Origin: Epichloe hybrida
Taxonomy: Eukaryota; Ascomycota; Sordariomycetes; Hypocreales; Clavicipitaceae
DNA: 64,000 nt
Direction of reading: 5' to 3'
Assembly: GCA_019022495.1 (NCBI GenBank)
Contig: JAFEKR010000032.1
Coordinates: 310,001-374,000 of the forward strand
Made by a program: the position numbers and the translations under genes. The notes under the pieces are model-generated. The model worked only from the letters and a program-made list of their open reading frames with translations. It was not told where the DNA came from and did no database searches. Below are positions 11,512 to 24,399 of the stretch, piece by piece. The stretch's first letter is position 1, and every line of letters begins with the position of its first letter.

Positions 11512-11898
11512 TGTTTTCAGCGCCGGGTTGTGGTTTTTTTTTAATAGTTTTTTTTTGGGGGGTTTGAGGTTTGATTGTTGGATATTGTTCGTGATGCTGC
11601 GTTAGTAGTAGTACGTACGATGGGGCGTGGGCCGCGTGGCTCAGGTGGTAGAGTATTCTGTTGATTTGTTCTCTAGACCAAACGTGTTGGAATTACCTCA
11701 AACATTGATTGATATACTGATCCGGGGACTTGTTGTCCAAAGACAAGCTTGGATTCATTTGCAGACGGGCACATAAAATGCGCATGTTGTGATTCCAATA
11801 TTGACGCTCTTGCACAGCTTCGAATCGACTGGAGGGAGGACCAGAAAAGTGGAGCTCGGCGCTTCGGGTAGGCGCGGCAAAGACGGGGCAGGGGTTTT
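11512..11898. other. Intergenic region with a tRNA-like A-box
   Basis: This is the normal-composition flank between the last left-arm gene and the outer LTR. At 11634-11668 the text TGGCTCAGGTGGTAGAG matches a tRNA D-arm and pol III A-box (GCTC pairs with GAGT around the D loop). No matching anticodon stem, T arm or acceptor partner follows, so it is a tRNA relic or chance. The last five bases, GTTTT (11894-11898), are the left target duplication of element O. Confidence 0.45.
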
Positions 11899-12131
11899 TG
11901 TTGGACCGAGCAGCTAGGATCAGAAATGAGGGTATGGATTGAGTTGCCCGACCCTATAAGAGGGTGCGGACTACGGTTTAAATAACTAAGTACCTATACC
12001 ATAGGGTATGTAATCTACCTATATAAACTATACTATGCATCTACTAAAGGTCCGGAAAAGTAACTAGATAGGTAAGTCCTAGTGTCTAAGATGCCTATAT
12101 ATAGTTAAACGCTTGTGGTAGGATTCTAACA
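11899..12131 (-). repeat. Left LTR of element O (its 3' LTR)
   Basis: It is 233 bases long, the same as its partner at 44586. Its left third keeps CA/TG bases (TTGGACCGAG, GATCAG, GACTACGG) that are C-to-T or G-to-A changed in the right LTR. Its right end is the mutated one (ATTCTAACA against ATTCCAACA). Mutation therefore fades toward the host flank. Confidence 0.93.
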
Positions 12132-12658
12132 TATCCCCCTAGGAGGCTTGTAATAAGGCATCCTATAATAATTTATTAAATTAATCTCTGTAATAATCTA
12201 ATTATCGTTAATTATAGCAGGGTCTTCTAGTAATTCCTACTCCTTTAGGTTAGTACTAAGCATTTAATCTAGTAACTATATAAGCCCTAGTGCTTATTTA
12301 AAGTTTATAAATGCTTTTCCTATTAGTAGCTTTATAAGGCTATTAGTAATTATCTCTTTTATTGCTTTCTAGGTAATATTAAAGGTTCCCTTTATAACCT
12401 CTTAATAAAGCTAGTAATAATAGATGTTAACGTGGCATAGTTACGTTATAAGCTTAATAAATTCCTCCTTAAGGAGACGAATTATTTGTATATTATTGTA
12501 TTTAATCTTAAGGGTATTCTCTCTAAGATATAAACTAACTTCTTAATATAATTATTTAAAGGTAATTAGCTCTTTACTATAATATAATCGTGCTAGGAGC
12601 TTTGCTTCTATAGAAAAGGTTATTATAGTCTTTTATCTTCTTACTTTAAAGAGCATAG

Positions 12659-12831
12659 TATAAGAGACCTAGAAGGTGTGCTAGGAATCCCAATAGACCA
12701 AAAGATCCGCCAATGCTAGCCGTTACTAACATTACACCTTACAATTACTTAAGACCTATACTGTTGCTTGCGCACCCTGTGGGCTGCCCTGTGGGCCTCG
12801 CGCCCCATAATCTTACGTATAACGCCTCACA
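12659..12831. repeat. Left terminal repeat of element D
   Basis: It is 173 bases long, begins TATAAGAGACC and ends CGCCTCACA. It differs from its partner mainly by C/T and G/A changes. Confidence 0.9.
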
Positions 12832-13071
12832 ATTATCCTTCCCTTCCCTAGGGCTCGTCCTAAGCTAGCGCGCCGCCACTATCTAGTTAGGGATTAGCCT
12901 AGCACCCGTGGCCACGGATAATTAGTAATTACAAACCCCTAAGGCCCAGTGTAGTAACCCACACCTACCCTGTGAGCCTAACGTAAGCTGCCTAGCCTAG
13001 CTAATCCCATACCCTACAGGATTCGAACCTAGGACTAGCCTAGCTAGAAGACCTATAATGGCTAGCATAAT

Positions 13072-13244
13072 TATAAGAGACCTAGAAGGTATGCTAGGAA
13101 TCCTAATAGACTAAAAGATTTGCTAATACTAGCCATTGCTAATATTACACCTTACAATTACTTAAGACCTGTACTATTGCTTACGCACCCTGTGGGCTGC
13201 CCTATGGGCCTCGCGCCCCACAATCCTACGTATAACGCCTTACA
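13072..13244. repeat. Right terminal repeat of element D
   Basis: It is 173 bases long, begins TATAAGAGACC and ends CGCCTTACA, immediately followed by the CATAG target duplication. Confidence 0.9.
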
Positions 13245-16160
13245 CATAGGACCTCTAAAGAGCTTTATAATATAGCCTTATAAGCTTCTTCTTATAACTA
13301 GATTATTAGTAAAGGAAGTATTACTATAAGCTTTAAGTTTAGGGTTTTTACTATTAAATTTAATTAAGAGATTTACCTATATATAACTATACTCTAGAGC
13401 CTTTTCTATAGCTTCTATATACTAAGGTCCTAGGTATTAAAGATACTATGATAGTTATAATGCTACGAAGGTAATATCTAGTTATATAATAATTATAGGA
13501 TATAGTAAAGTACTAACTAGGGATTAATATCTCTTTAAATCCTTTAGATTAACATTACCTTTAAAGGGATTAAGTAAAATAGTAGTTATTAGTGCTATTA
13601 GCTTCTATTCTAGGACTTTAATGTTAAATTTAATTATAGCTTTATTCTAATAGGACTTCTAATTAAGCTATAATTATTAATTATTATAATCTCTAATGAT
13701 TTTAACTCCTAAGAACTACTATAATTCGCTAAGGTCCTTAATATTATATCTCTTAAAAAGTCTCTCTTTAAATTTATTATAAAAAGCTAACTTTCCCTTT
13801 GTAAATAAGGCTATAAGGTTATTAACATAAAAGAAGATAATTAATCTATCCTTAATAAACATATAAATATCTTTAAAGATCTATATAAATCCTTTACTTA
13901 CTAACTATTTAATTAATTTCTTTATCTAAAGAAGAGAAGCTTAGCATAGCCTATAGATAGCGCGTAAGAGCTTTAAGTAAGCTTATTTATCCCTATAACC
14001 TAGTAGTATCTTATAATATACCTCTTTATCTAGCTTTAAGTTTAGGAAAGCTATAATAAAGTTATACTAATAAGCTTTAAGGTTAAAGTAGTATAGAATT
14101 ACTATAAGGAGCCTAAATATAATACTTACTAATATAGTAGCTCTTATAGAAAGGTTCCCTTTTACTTGCTAATTCCTAAGTATATATAATTAAGCCTTAT
14201 ACCTTATAAGGTAGCCTAATTAATCTAACTTATAGGTAAATACCTAAGTAAGTCCTAAGATCTTAATATATAAAGGGACTTCTAATCTACTAACTTTAAT
14301 AGTAACCTTATTATTAATAACTTTATTATACTCTTTATCTTTTACTTTAATAAATACCTTTTCTTTAGGGTGCCTAGCTAAATAATTATAATAAGTAAGA
14401 GGTAAAGGAAGTCTTAATATATAAGGCTTTTCTTTGCTCTTAGCTCCTAGGGTAAAGGTAGTAGTAAAGGCTTTAAGGAGGTTATCTTTATTAATATTAG
14501 GAATGTCTAGATCTTTATCTTTGTAATCCATTTCGGATGGATTTAATAGACTGTTAATATTTATTAGTTCGCAATCTAAAAAATCCAGTTAATAGCTAGG
14601 TGAATTTAGAGGAGTTAGGAGAATTAATTCCTAAGTTCCTTTTTCTTTTTCCTTATTATTTAGTTAATTATAATTATATTAATCTTCTTGCTATTAGATT
14701 AGAGGAAGGGAGTCTTATGCCTATAGGAGCCTTATATCCTAAGGATGTCCTATATTTACATTATTAACCTTAAAGTCTTTTATAAGCTCTTAAAGGAGGC
14801 GTTTTCTAAGCTCTTTTTTCTTAATTAAAAGGTCCTTTTCTTAAGTGTAAAAGATTAACTTATTAAAGGTAACATAGCTTAATAAGAACTAATAATTCCT
14901 TTGCATTATTAGTACCTAAATCAGATATTAGGTAGAAGAGATATAACTAGCTAGATAACTAATGTAAGCTCTTTATAATAGCTTTAAACCTATCTTCCTA
15001 AGCCTATCCTATATTATTACAAAAGCTTTATAACTAAAAGCTTAAAGATAATTTAATAAAGCTTCTAGCTTCTCTAGTAAATAGTTCTATTAAAGCTTAT
15101 TCTCTTACAACTATTTATTTAAAGCTTAATGCAGTAAAAGCTAATCTAAAGACTTTCTAGGCATGTAATTAAGGACATAAATAGCTGCTTCTATAGCTAT
15201 AGGCTAAAGATTCTCTAGAAAGCCTGCTTAGGTTATTAGAGTTATTATAACTCTTATTATCACCCCCCTAGATTACTTAGCATACTTATTTTAGTGTGAA
15301 TAAGCTAGGCTAGACTTTCTAATAATAATACCTCTATTAGTAACTTCTACTTCTTACTTCTTAGTCTAGAAGGTAGTTTCCCTATTAGTAATAATAACTA
15401 TAATATAAATTCTAAAGGTCCTTATATAGCGCGCTTCTAATTAATTAAAGTAAGACGTAATTTTAGTCTTTAAAGGAATTATAAAGATATAGCGAAGGCC
15501 TATTGCTTTATAAGTAAAGAGAGTAATGTAATAATCCTTATTATAGCCTTATAATTAAGTAAAGAGGTTATAGGTTATAACCTAAAGAGGTTCTAAGGGT
15601 AAGGAATCTATCTGTAGAACTCGCAATATTTACCTCTATGCCTTAGCTATATAATAAATCTCGTATTTACCCTTACTAAGCTCTTTTATTAGTATATTAA
15701 CCTTTTAAAGCACTTAATCTATTATATTATTACCTAGATAAGCTATCCTTATATACTAAAGGTCTGCTTTTATAGCTATTAGGGGTTTTAGGTTATAAGA
15801 GTCCCTTCTAATAGTAAAAGCCTTATTAAGGCTATCCTCTTTAATATATAGTTATATACTAATAGTTATAGTTAAAAAGATCTTACAATTACCTCTTACT
15901 AGGTCTATAATAATCCCTATAAGATTATCTTACCTTATGCCTTTTATTATAAGTAACTAAAGTAATATAAGATTCGTAAAGAAGGTTAGTTAATACTATA
16001 TATTTAATAATATAAGAGTCTAACTATCTATTAATTTAGTCTAGGCTATGCTAACGCCGTGAGCTTTAGTGACTCTATACCTAGCTTAGATACTTAGTTA
16101 ATTACCGTAATCTAGGTTAATAAACTAGTGTTTATTATTAAAAATATATACTAAAGTACT

Positions 16161-16438
16161 TGTTGGAACAAAGGTGATATCAATCGCGCGTCGCAGCCGC
16201 AATTACCTAGCAAAAGCTTAGGCCGCGCGCACGCCTTACACGTGACCTATAACCTAGCATGTTAATTAGCTAGGAAATGTAAGGACATAAACACGTATCC
16301 CCTTTTCCCTTTATATATTATAACTTCTAGCTTTTAACCTCTCTTTTCCTATAACTTAATTAATTAATTATACTAATAGATAATATAGCCTAGAATAGAT
16401 AATTAATAATAATACTATTCTTTAGGCTTATAACTATA
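16161..16438 (+). repeat. A2 5' LTR, first part
   Basis: It begins TGTTGGAACAAAGG and is broken after CTATA (16434-16438) where A1 inserted. Its first 130 bases keep CA/TG sites that are mutated in the A2 3' LTR. Confidence 0.92.
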
Positions 16439-16746
16439 TGTTAGAACAAAGGGGATATTAATCGCGCGTCGCAGCCGCAATTACCTGGCAGAAGCTTAGG
16501 CCGCGCGCGGACCCCACACGTGACCCACAACCTAGCACGTTAATTAGCTAGGAAATGTAGGGATATAAACGCGTAACCCCTTTTTCCTTTTATATATTAT
16601 AACTTCTAGCTTTTTACCTCTCTTTTCCTAGAACTTAATTAATTATAATAACAGATAATGTAACCTAGAATAAATAATTAATAATAATACTATTCTTTAG
16701 GCTTATAACTATATTACATTAAATTTAATACCCTATAAATCTAACA
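16439..16746 (+). repeat. A1 5' LTR
   Basis: It is 308 bases long and ends TCTAACA. It is followed by the leader starting CTAATTAGTAGTTACC, which is also found behind the A2 and C 5' LTRs and is the likely primer-binding region. Confidence 0.92.
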
Positions 16747-17046
16747 CTAATTAGTAGTTACCTTCATAGATAACCACGTAGTCTTTAAACACCGTAGATT
16801 AGCAAGGTTAATTAGAAGAGGTAGCTTATCTAATAATAACTTGCCTTATAAAATAGGAGGGCTATGTTTAATAATAAGTTATGCTAATAGAAAGGTATAA
16901 TATAGCTCTCTTCTTACTTTAGTATTAATATCTATATTTATATAGACTCTGAAATAATAAAGAAAGGTTTAATACTAGTAGCTAAGCTATCCCCTTATCT
17001 TTCTTTGTTATGCGTTCTATTACGCATTTAAAGTTAACTACCTTGC

Positions 17047-17343
17047 TATTAGAACAAGCATGATATCAACAAGGGAATGCGCCTCTGATTAGGTGGTGTG
17101 CGTTGCATCGCGAACCCACATGTCTAGCCTGACCGCGCCGCGATTAGAGTTAGCACATGTGGCCTCTTCACTAATAACCCCAATTAAGGCCCCTTTTCCT
17201 ATAATAAATAGCACACCCTTTTTGCTTCTATTTAATCTCTCTTTTACTTGCTTTAATAGACTAGAATATATAATAATTACATACACTTTAGTCTACCCTA
17301 AAAACCCTACGCATAGGTTAATAGTATCCTATAGATACTAACA
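17047..17343 (+). repeat. B 5' LTR
   Basis: It is 297 bases long. The first half retains TG/CA (CATGATATCAAC, GTTGCATCGC, CACATGTGG) while the 3' LTR has TATAATATTAAT, GTTACATCGC and TATATATAG at the same places. The 82-residue open frame across it is not a gene. Confidence 0.92.
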
Positions 17344-17799
17344 CTAATTAGTAGTTATCTCTATAAATACTATAGATTAGTAAGGTTTATAGAAGAGGTA
17401 TTAGTATTAAGGACTTACCTTATAAAAGAGAAAGTGCTACTCTAAGATACTAAATATACTAAGGAAGAAGTATATTCTAGCTCTCCTTTTACCTTAAGTA
17501 ACTATAACTAGCTCTATACTAAATCTAAGCTTATTAACTTAATTAAGGCCTAGTTAGTAACTAACCTAACCTATCTTTATTTATTTAATCAGCGTGTCTA
17601 TTATATAAATAAACCCTTAGAAGCGTGTTTATTAAATAATTAAGGCCTAGTTAGTAACTAACCTAACCTATCCTTAATTATTTAATTAAACTCACTAAGG
17701 GGTAAAGATAATAGCTTTACTTATAATCCTTTAGACTTCTATTAATTCTCTATTTCCCTTACCCCTTTATTTACTACTAACATTATAGTAAAACATTAA

Positions 17800-20700
17800 G
17801 ATTAACTAGAGGGATCTAGAGCCTAAGATATTCTCTCTAATTATAAACACACCTTCCCCCCTAAGAATACTAGAAAAGAAGCTAATCTATAAGTTATATC
17901 TTACCTCCTTAATTACATATCCCCTAATTTACACTAATACATTACATAATAAGCACTAAAGAATAAGGAATTATTTAATCTTAAAGTAAACACTATCCCT
18001 AAAGAACTCATAGCCTAAATTCTTATTAAGAAAGTAACCTATAAATATAAGAACCTATACCTATAAACCCTATTTACTATCTTTAGTAATAACTTTAGAG
18101 GATAGAAATAAGAAACATTCTAAGTAGTAAATCCTAAAGCTATAAAGAGTCTTTAAGACTTTCTCTTCTTTAGTAGTATCTATATAGACCTATAGAGTTA
18201 CTATAAGATAATAGTCTTGCTTAAAGATATTATTAACTATAATAGATTCTATAATTAGAAAGAAGAAGAAATATAGGAAGTTACTAGGAAGTATTCCCTC
18301 TTTAAGAGGCAAATAGTGAAGAAGGACTTCTATAAAGACCTCCTTCCTATTAGTATTCCTTCTTTTAGAGATTAACTAAAGTAACTAATCACTTTACATT
18401 ATCCCTAATCCCCTTAACCACTATAATTACTCCTATTCTATTCCTAGATTCTATTACACTAATCCCTAAGTATACTAAGTATAAGGCAAAGGCATAATAG
18501 TAAAGGTAATCCCCCTATTATAAGCCCTTAACTATAACCCTAGACCCCCCTTATTTCCCCTCCTATAATAAGGCATCATAATCCCCCTCTGTAATCTAGG
18601 ACTATAGCACCTCTTCTATAAGATTTAATTATCCCTATTCCCCCTTAGGAGACAGGCTAACCCTTATTAAAGTAACTACTTAATCTTAATAAATTCTATA
18701 GTAATAAAAGTATTAAGTATAGTGCTAAGGAGTATAATATTCTTAATATTAAGCTCTTAACCTATTAAAGGAAGTATAAAATACTAGGAATTACATAAGA
18801 ATAGTTAGGCTATGGTTTTAAGTTTATACTAAAAGAAAGACCTCTATAGTACTTCTTAGAGAACCTTTTAAGCTAAGGAGACCCCTAAGATCTCCTAACT
18901 CTTATCTATAGGATTAGGTAGAAGTTTAAGATAAATAATACATATTAAAAGAACTATCTATTATAGGGAAAATTATAACTACTTATGATTATCTAAGAGA
19001 ACCCTAGTAAATTAAAGATTAAGTGCTTTAAAGACCTTATAATAAAGCTTTTGAATCTCTAAAGGGCAAATCCTTATAGATCCTAGTTAGAATTAGACCT
19101 CCGTAGTTAGATTCTAAATACTTGCAAAGGAATCCTAGAATATAGGGCCTATATTATTAATTCTCCTATTAACCTCTAATGCTTTTATAAACGGATAAGG
19201 ATGTTAATTAGCAAATCTAAAGCTTTAATTAATTAGTAGTAGTTCCCTATAGAAGCTAGCACTAAGGAACACTTTTAGACTAACTATAAGTATAATGGAA
19301 AAGGTAAGGAAGCCTAGTATAGTTAATCTTTATTAAAGAGTAAGCCTTAACGCTTAAAAAAGTATTATATATATAGCAAAGAAGGTTATTAGTTAACTAA
19401 ACACTTAGATAAGGACTAGAAGAAGGTATTCTAATAATTTAAGAATTACTCTTACATAGACTTAACAGCTTCTTTATATAATATATTCCTAACATAGTAT
19501 AAAAGTAATAATAATCCCGAATTAGCTAAGGATAATAATATTAACTAATATCTAACGGAACTTGGTTTTAGTAAAGAAGATAGTAATAGCTAAGTGCCTA
19601 TAAGCTTCTTTATATATAGGACCACCTATAATAGCTATATAACCACTAAGATTCTCGCTAGTAAAGTAATAACTTATACTCTAGTTAAGAAGGATTTATT
19701 TAATCTTTAGAAACTAGATAAGGCACTAAGCGTATTTATACTTAAAGGATAATATTTATCCAGAACCTTTAAAGGCATTATAGCTAATATAGGTGCTACA
19801 GGATGTTTATTAGTAAGCTACCCTTAATTCTTAGCTTTATAAAGTGTAATACTAACTATCACGCTTAATAAGTTAGATACTAGGAAGATAAAGATTAAAT
19901 TTAGCCCTAGAGAACTAATTAAGGCACTTAGATTAATTAAAGTACTAACTCTATTTAGAATTATTCTCTTTTAGGTAATCCTTATAAACACTCCCTTTCT
20001 CTTATACCTTAATAATATAACCTGCCTAAAGATTGATTTCTATATATTAGAGAACGTTCTATAGTAAGGGAATATTAAGGTTTCTATTATGCGTAAATAG
20101 GGGCATGTATAGATGCTTCTTAACAAAGAAGAAAGTATTACTTAGAGTTATCTTATAGAGATTAAGCTCCGCTAATTATATTAACGCTTTGAATACCCTT
20201 TAGTTTAATGTCTTTATAATTTACTATGTAAATTAGGGTATAAGGTTAAGTTTAAAGCTATTAAGAAACTAACTAAGGTTTGCTAGCAGTGCTAATTACA
20301 CGTGAATAGCCCATATTAGTTTAAATTCACTCTTTAGGATAAATGTGCCTATAATTATGAAATTATTATAAATATTATATATCTTAATAGTAACCACCCT
20401 GTTCTATAAGTTGTTAATATGGCTACATTCTTTAATATAGCTAGATTTATTAAAGATATCTCTATAAAGACTATGTAGGAAGCACTCTATCTTTACTAGA
20501 TTAACGTCTATCTAGGCCCCCTGGATTTAATTATTATAGATACTAGAATAACCTTTAGAGGTAAGGAATTTAAGTAGCTTACGTTATTAATAGTAATTAA
20601 GATTAAAGATATCCCTATTAAGGCTTACTATAGCATTAGTAAGGTTAAGCAATATTATAGGCCGCTCTAAAGAGCCTATAATATTATCTGATGGGAATGC

Positions 20701-22905
20701 CTAATAACGCTAGAGCCTATGGCATTATAAATAGTAGTTAAAGCTATGAATAACACTATAGGATTAAATAGTCTTATGCTAATAGTCCTTATTTTTAGCG
20801 CGTATCCTTATATAGTTAAGGAATTACCTCTATTACTAAATATCACGTAGTAAGCCCTTGTAATCTAACTAGTAATAAAGGAAGTTAAGCGTATTTATAC
20901 CTAGCGAAAGGTTAGTAATGCCCTTACTATAAGGAATAGTCCTAATACCTTTACAACTATTAACCTCCCGCTAGGATTGCTTATGCGCGTGTGGCGTAAA
21001 GGCAAAGAATAGGCAGGCCCCTATAAGCTATTAGCTATAGAGAGTAAGACTTATACTCTTAAGCTCCCTTAAGGCCCTAAGGCCTTTAGATTAATATCTA
21101 TTAGGCCTTTTTATAAAGATCCTAATAAGGAGAGACCTCCTAAGGGCATAGATAACTAAGATACCTCCCTATAGCCTATAGCTACCCCTCTTACTAATCC
21201 CCTAAGGCAAGGACCTAGAAGACCTTAGAAGAACCCCCCTATTATTATATCTAATGTTAATTATATAGATTAAATAAAAGATAAGACTAACGTCTTTCTA
21301 TTAGCTAAGGAAAGCTCTAACCTTAAGCTTATAATCTAATTACATAAGGAAGGAATTATTAAGACCCCTAGTAAACCCTTTAAGCTATTTACTAAAGCTA
21401 AGATTAATTCTCTAATTAAATAAGGTGTGTTTAAATTTATTAAGTATAATAAAAGAGAGCATAGTAAAGTTTAAATTTTCAATTCCCGTATTATTAATAA
21501 GGTAAAGGGTAAGATAATAAATTTATATAAGAAGTTAAGGCTTATAATCTAAGGTTACGGCGATAAGAAGAAACTAGCAATCCTCACATAGGCCCTGACA
21601 ATCTAGCGAGCTAGCTAGCGATTAATTCTTGCGATAGCACTTGCGTTATTATTACTAGGCCTTATCCTCTAGCTTCGTAACATCACATAGGCCTATGTGT
21701 AAGCATAAACGCTTCTTAGTTATATAATTCTAGCCTAAATCCCTATCTAAATCCGTTACCTATACCCTATAGGCATAATAATATAAGTGATTAAGCCTTT
21801 GTATGGTATTATAGAAGCTAGCACCTACTAGTAGGTAACATATCATCATTACCATAGAGAAATGCTCTAGATAATAATCTCTATATTCGACCCATGCTTG
21901 CTTATAATAACAAAGGAGAACCTAACCTTTGCGTGTATAGGGATATAAACTAATAATATAATTAGACTATCTAACTATAAGTTCTCTTAATAAGAGAAAG
22001 ATTAATTAAAAGCTACTTCTTTTACTACTAAGCTAAAGCAAATCCTTTTCACAGGGAACCTACTAACCTTTAATAGTAGCATTATTACTCTTAAAAATAA
22101 TGTAATTACGCTAAGGCAAAAGGGCTAGAGTGAAAAGCTTTAGTTAATCCTACTAACTAATTTAAAATAGGCATATATAGAACAATAAGCTTAAGGCGCG
22201 TATATTACCTCGATTTGCTAACCTAAAGCTTACTTTAACCTCTCTATTACTATATAACACTAAGAGCTATTACCTTAAGATATAAAGAGCCTAAACTAAC
22301 GGATTTAATAGTAAATTAATAATCTAAGCTAAGGATTAAGGTTTATACCATTTAATCTTAAAAAGGTAAAGCTTTTTGTATTTATAAATAGATTATTTGC
22401 TAATAACTAGGACCTTACTTCCTAGCTAGGCTACGTGCTTATCCTAGCTAGTGAAGTCTAAGAGGAAAACACCTTTACAATCTAAGGTAATATTATATAC
22501 TATAGCTCTACTAAGAGCAAAAGAGTCACAAGAAGTGTGCTTACCTCTAAGATCTATGGCATAGTTACTAGTGCTAATATAGCTTACGCGGTCTTAACAA
22601 CGCTTAGGTTAATTACCTATTAATTAAACCTCCTTATAATTCCTATTATTATCTATACTAATTCGTACTCTTTATATAAATGCCTTATTAAGCTTAGTAC
22701 TATAAAGGAGAAGCGTCTTATAATTAACATCATAGCCCTTTGTTAATTATATAAGTAATAAGAGATCTACAAGATTAGATAGATTAATAGGAATAATAAC
22801 CTTGCTAATATATTTACAAAGGCATTGCTAAACAAGGCATTTAAGAGGTTTATCATGAGCAATAAGGCGACTATTAGGATAGAAGGGTAGGTTACGCAAT
22901 CGTAA
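17800..22905 (+). pseudogene. RIP-degraded gag-pol of element B
   Basis: Reading across many stops, the order is gag; a zinc-knuckle-like block (YYI-SKEGYQLTKH) near 19360-19400; integrase near 20240-20870 (CQLHVNSPYQFKFTL, YLGPLDLIIIDTRITF); RT near 21480-21970 with DITQAYV and the catalytic block IQTNN (from IQTDD); and RNase H near 22640-22900 (YTNSYSLYKCLIKL, NLANIFTKALLNKAF). Integrase before RT places it in Ty1/copia. Boundaries are approximate. Confidence 0.8.
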
Positions 22906-23127
22906 CGTTTGTGTTAATCTAATAAGATTAAAGGTGTTAAGAATTAGGCTTACTTATCCTTACATAAGCTCATAGATTAGATTTTGTTATTTATTATACC
23001 CCTTCCCCTTACCCTTTTCTTATAATATTATTCATAATTATTTAATCTTATTTATTCCTTAATTCCTATTCACTTCTCTTATTAATATTATGCGTTAACA
23101 ATCATGTTAAAAAGAGAGGGTTTCTAG

Positions 23128-23340
23128 TGTTAGAATAAGTATAATATTAATAAGGGAATACGCCTCTAATTAGGTAGTGTGCGTTACATCGCGGACCCAC
23201 ATATCTAGCCTAACCGCGCCGCGATTGGAGTTAGTATATATAGCCTCTTCGCCAATAACCTTAATTAAGGCCCCTTTTCCTATAATAAATAGCGTACCCT
23301 CTTTGCTTCTATTTAATCCCTCTTTTACTTGCTTTAATAG
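23128..23340 (+). repeat. B 3' LTR, first part
   Basis: It begins TGTTAGAATAAG and is broken after AATAG (23336-23340) by element C. Confidence 0.92.
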
Positions 23341-23601
23341 TGTTGATTCCTTCGGATCTTCATCAGTTCAATCGTGGCCAAAGACCGGACTAATTGTGGG
23401 TCTAGCGCGATGCACACGATATGATTGGCTGCATTAATTCGCCACCCCCTTTTATGCCCCACATACGGATTTTGCCCACTTTTCTAGTATTTAGACTTTC
23501 CCTCTCTTCTCCCTCTTTCCTAGCTATCTATCTAACTATTTATCATTGACTTTGAATTTATACAGGATTATTACTTGCGCAGGACCTTAGTGAATCTAAC
23601 A
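23341..23601 (+). repeat. C 5' LTR
   Basis: It is 261 bases long. The first 60 bases are less mutated than in the 3' copy (CTTCGGATCTTCATCAG against CTTTAGATCTTTATTAG). The small open frame crossing from the B LTR into it is not a gene. Confidence 0.93.
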
Positions 23602-24360
23602 CTGATTAGTGGTTGACTTCATAACCATAGATGAGCTAGGTATTATAAGAAGAGACATTTCTGTAAACACTACTACTACTACCCCTTGTTATGCCATAAT
23701 AGTTATTACGGTAAAGAGGCATAACTGCACAAGTGTGCTAAAGGAAGAGACTAGAATCCTAGTTATAGGCTTGTTAGGCTTCTAAGGAATTGATTTATTA
23801 ACCCTTAGGCTTAGGGATATAACTTTGTTATATTTATCTAGGATATTGTTATTAATTGTTGATTTTATTGTCTATCACAAGAAAACTAACTAACTAACCG
23901 AATCTATCGCCGCGAGGCATTTATTTTGAACCTGACGTTGAATAACCTTAGCTAAGCTAGCTAATATATCTATAACTTCTTTATTAATATTCCCTTTATC
24001 TAACAGACCTTTAATCTGTTCGTATAAGTATTTATAGCTTGTTTTTTGCCCCCTTTATTATTGGTGCTGTTTGCCCCGTGCTTGTTAGCAAAAGAGAGAG
24101 ATTACCTTCTTCCCTCTTTTTTACGAAAAACAGGAAGTGGTAATTCCTGTTATTCCCTTGTTACTTTTCCTATTATTTTCTGGTTACCTTTGGAACTTCT
24201 GTTGCTTTCTTTATCTCTATTGATTTATTCTTATCGCTGCTTTTGCTACTTCTGCTGCTTTTTCTTCTGTTTTTCCTGTTTTCGTGACCTTCTGATTTTA
24301 TTAGAGCGATAATGCTCCTGAAAAGCGAAAGAAAAACCTTGTAACAGTAACAGGCAAATA
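23602..24360 (+). other. Lightly mutated leader of element C
   Basis: This is the untranslated leader after the 5' LTR. It begins CTGATTAGTGGTTGAC, the less mutated form of the leader motif of the A family. From about 23860 to 24350 CA and TG dinucleotides are common, unlike the rest of the nest. An 88-residue Leu/Phe-rich frame (24046-24312) arises from its T-rich composition and is not supported as a gene. Confidence 0.6.
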
Positions 24361-24399
24361 TAGGAGCTTAATTAGTAGTAAAAATAACAAATTAGTAAC

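Larger units (their letters stand above)
12659..13244. mobile_element. Element D: small non-coding LTR element (TRIM-like)
   Basis: Two direct repeats of exactly 173 bases (12659-12831 and 13072-13244) flank a 240-base interior, and the whole is bordered by the 5-base duplication CATAG (12654-12658 and 13245-13249). It has no coding capacity. Total length is 586 bases, the size of terminal-repeat retrotransposons in miniature. The interior contains GGATTCGAACC, the complement of a tRNA T-arm/B-box, near 13019-13030. It is richer in G+C than the DNA around it and only lightly mutated. It lies inside the internal region of element O and would depend on another element for movement. Confidence 0.88.
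12132..16155 (-). pseudogene. RIP-degraded pol of element O (RT-RNase H half)
   Basis: Read on the minus strand, this holds the copia order in reverse along the window. A piece just before RT (14531-14244) is the longest open frame, 95 residues, with LPLPLTYYNYLARHP and VPLYIKILGLT, which corresponds to the stretch preceding the RT block of fungal copia elements. The RT core follows with FFYVNNLIALF near 13835-13818, and the RNase H tail has a SLIKLLIGKAFINFK-like end near 12370-12310. Integrase should lie at 14.6-16.1 kb but is too decayed to place. The sequence is interrupted by element D at 12659-13244. Stops occur throughout, so no protein can be made. Confidence 0.75.

Noticed and set aside
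16161..16746. Apparent tandem pair of LTRs suggesting a solo LTR plus element
   Set aside because: The CTATA duplication and the resumption at 36416 show it is one LTR interrupted by another element.
17093..17341. 82-residue open frame, also a related 86-residue frame at 23177-23437
   Set aside because: Both lie in the LTRs of element B (the second runs into C) and are the same LTR sequence read twice.
24046..24312. 88-residue Leu/Phe-rich frame resembling a membrane protein
   Set aside because: The hydrophobic character comes from T-rich DNA in the leader of element C; no start context or homologue in the A or B leaders.
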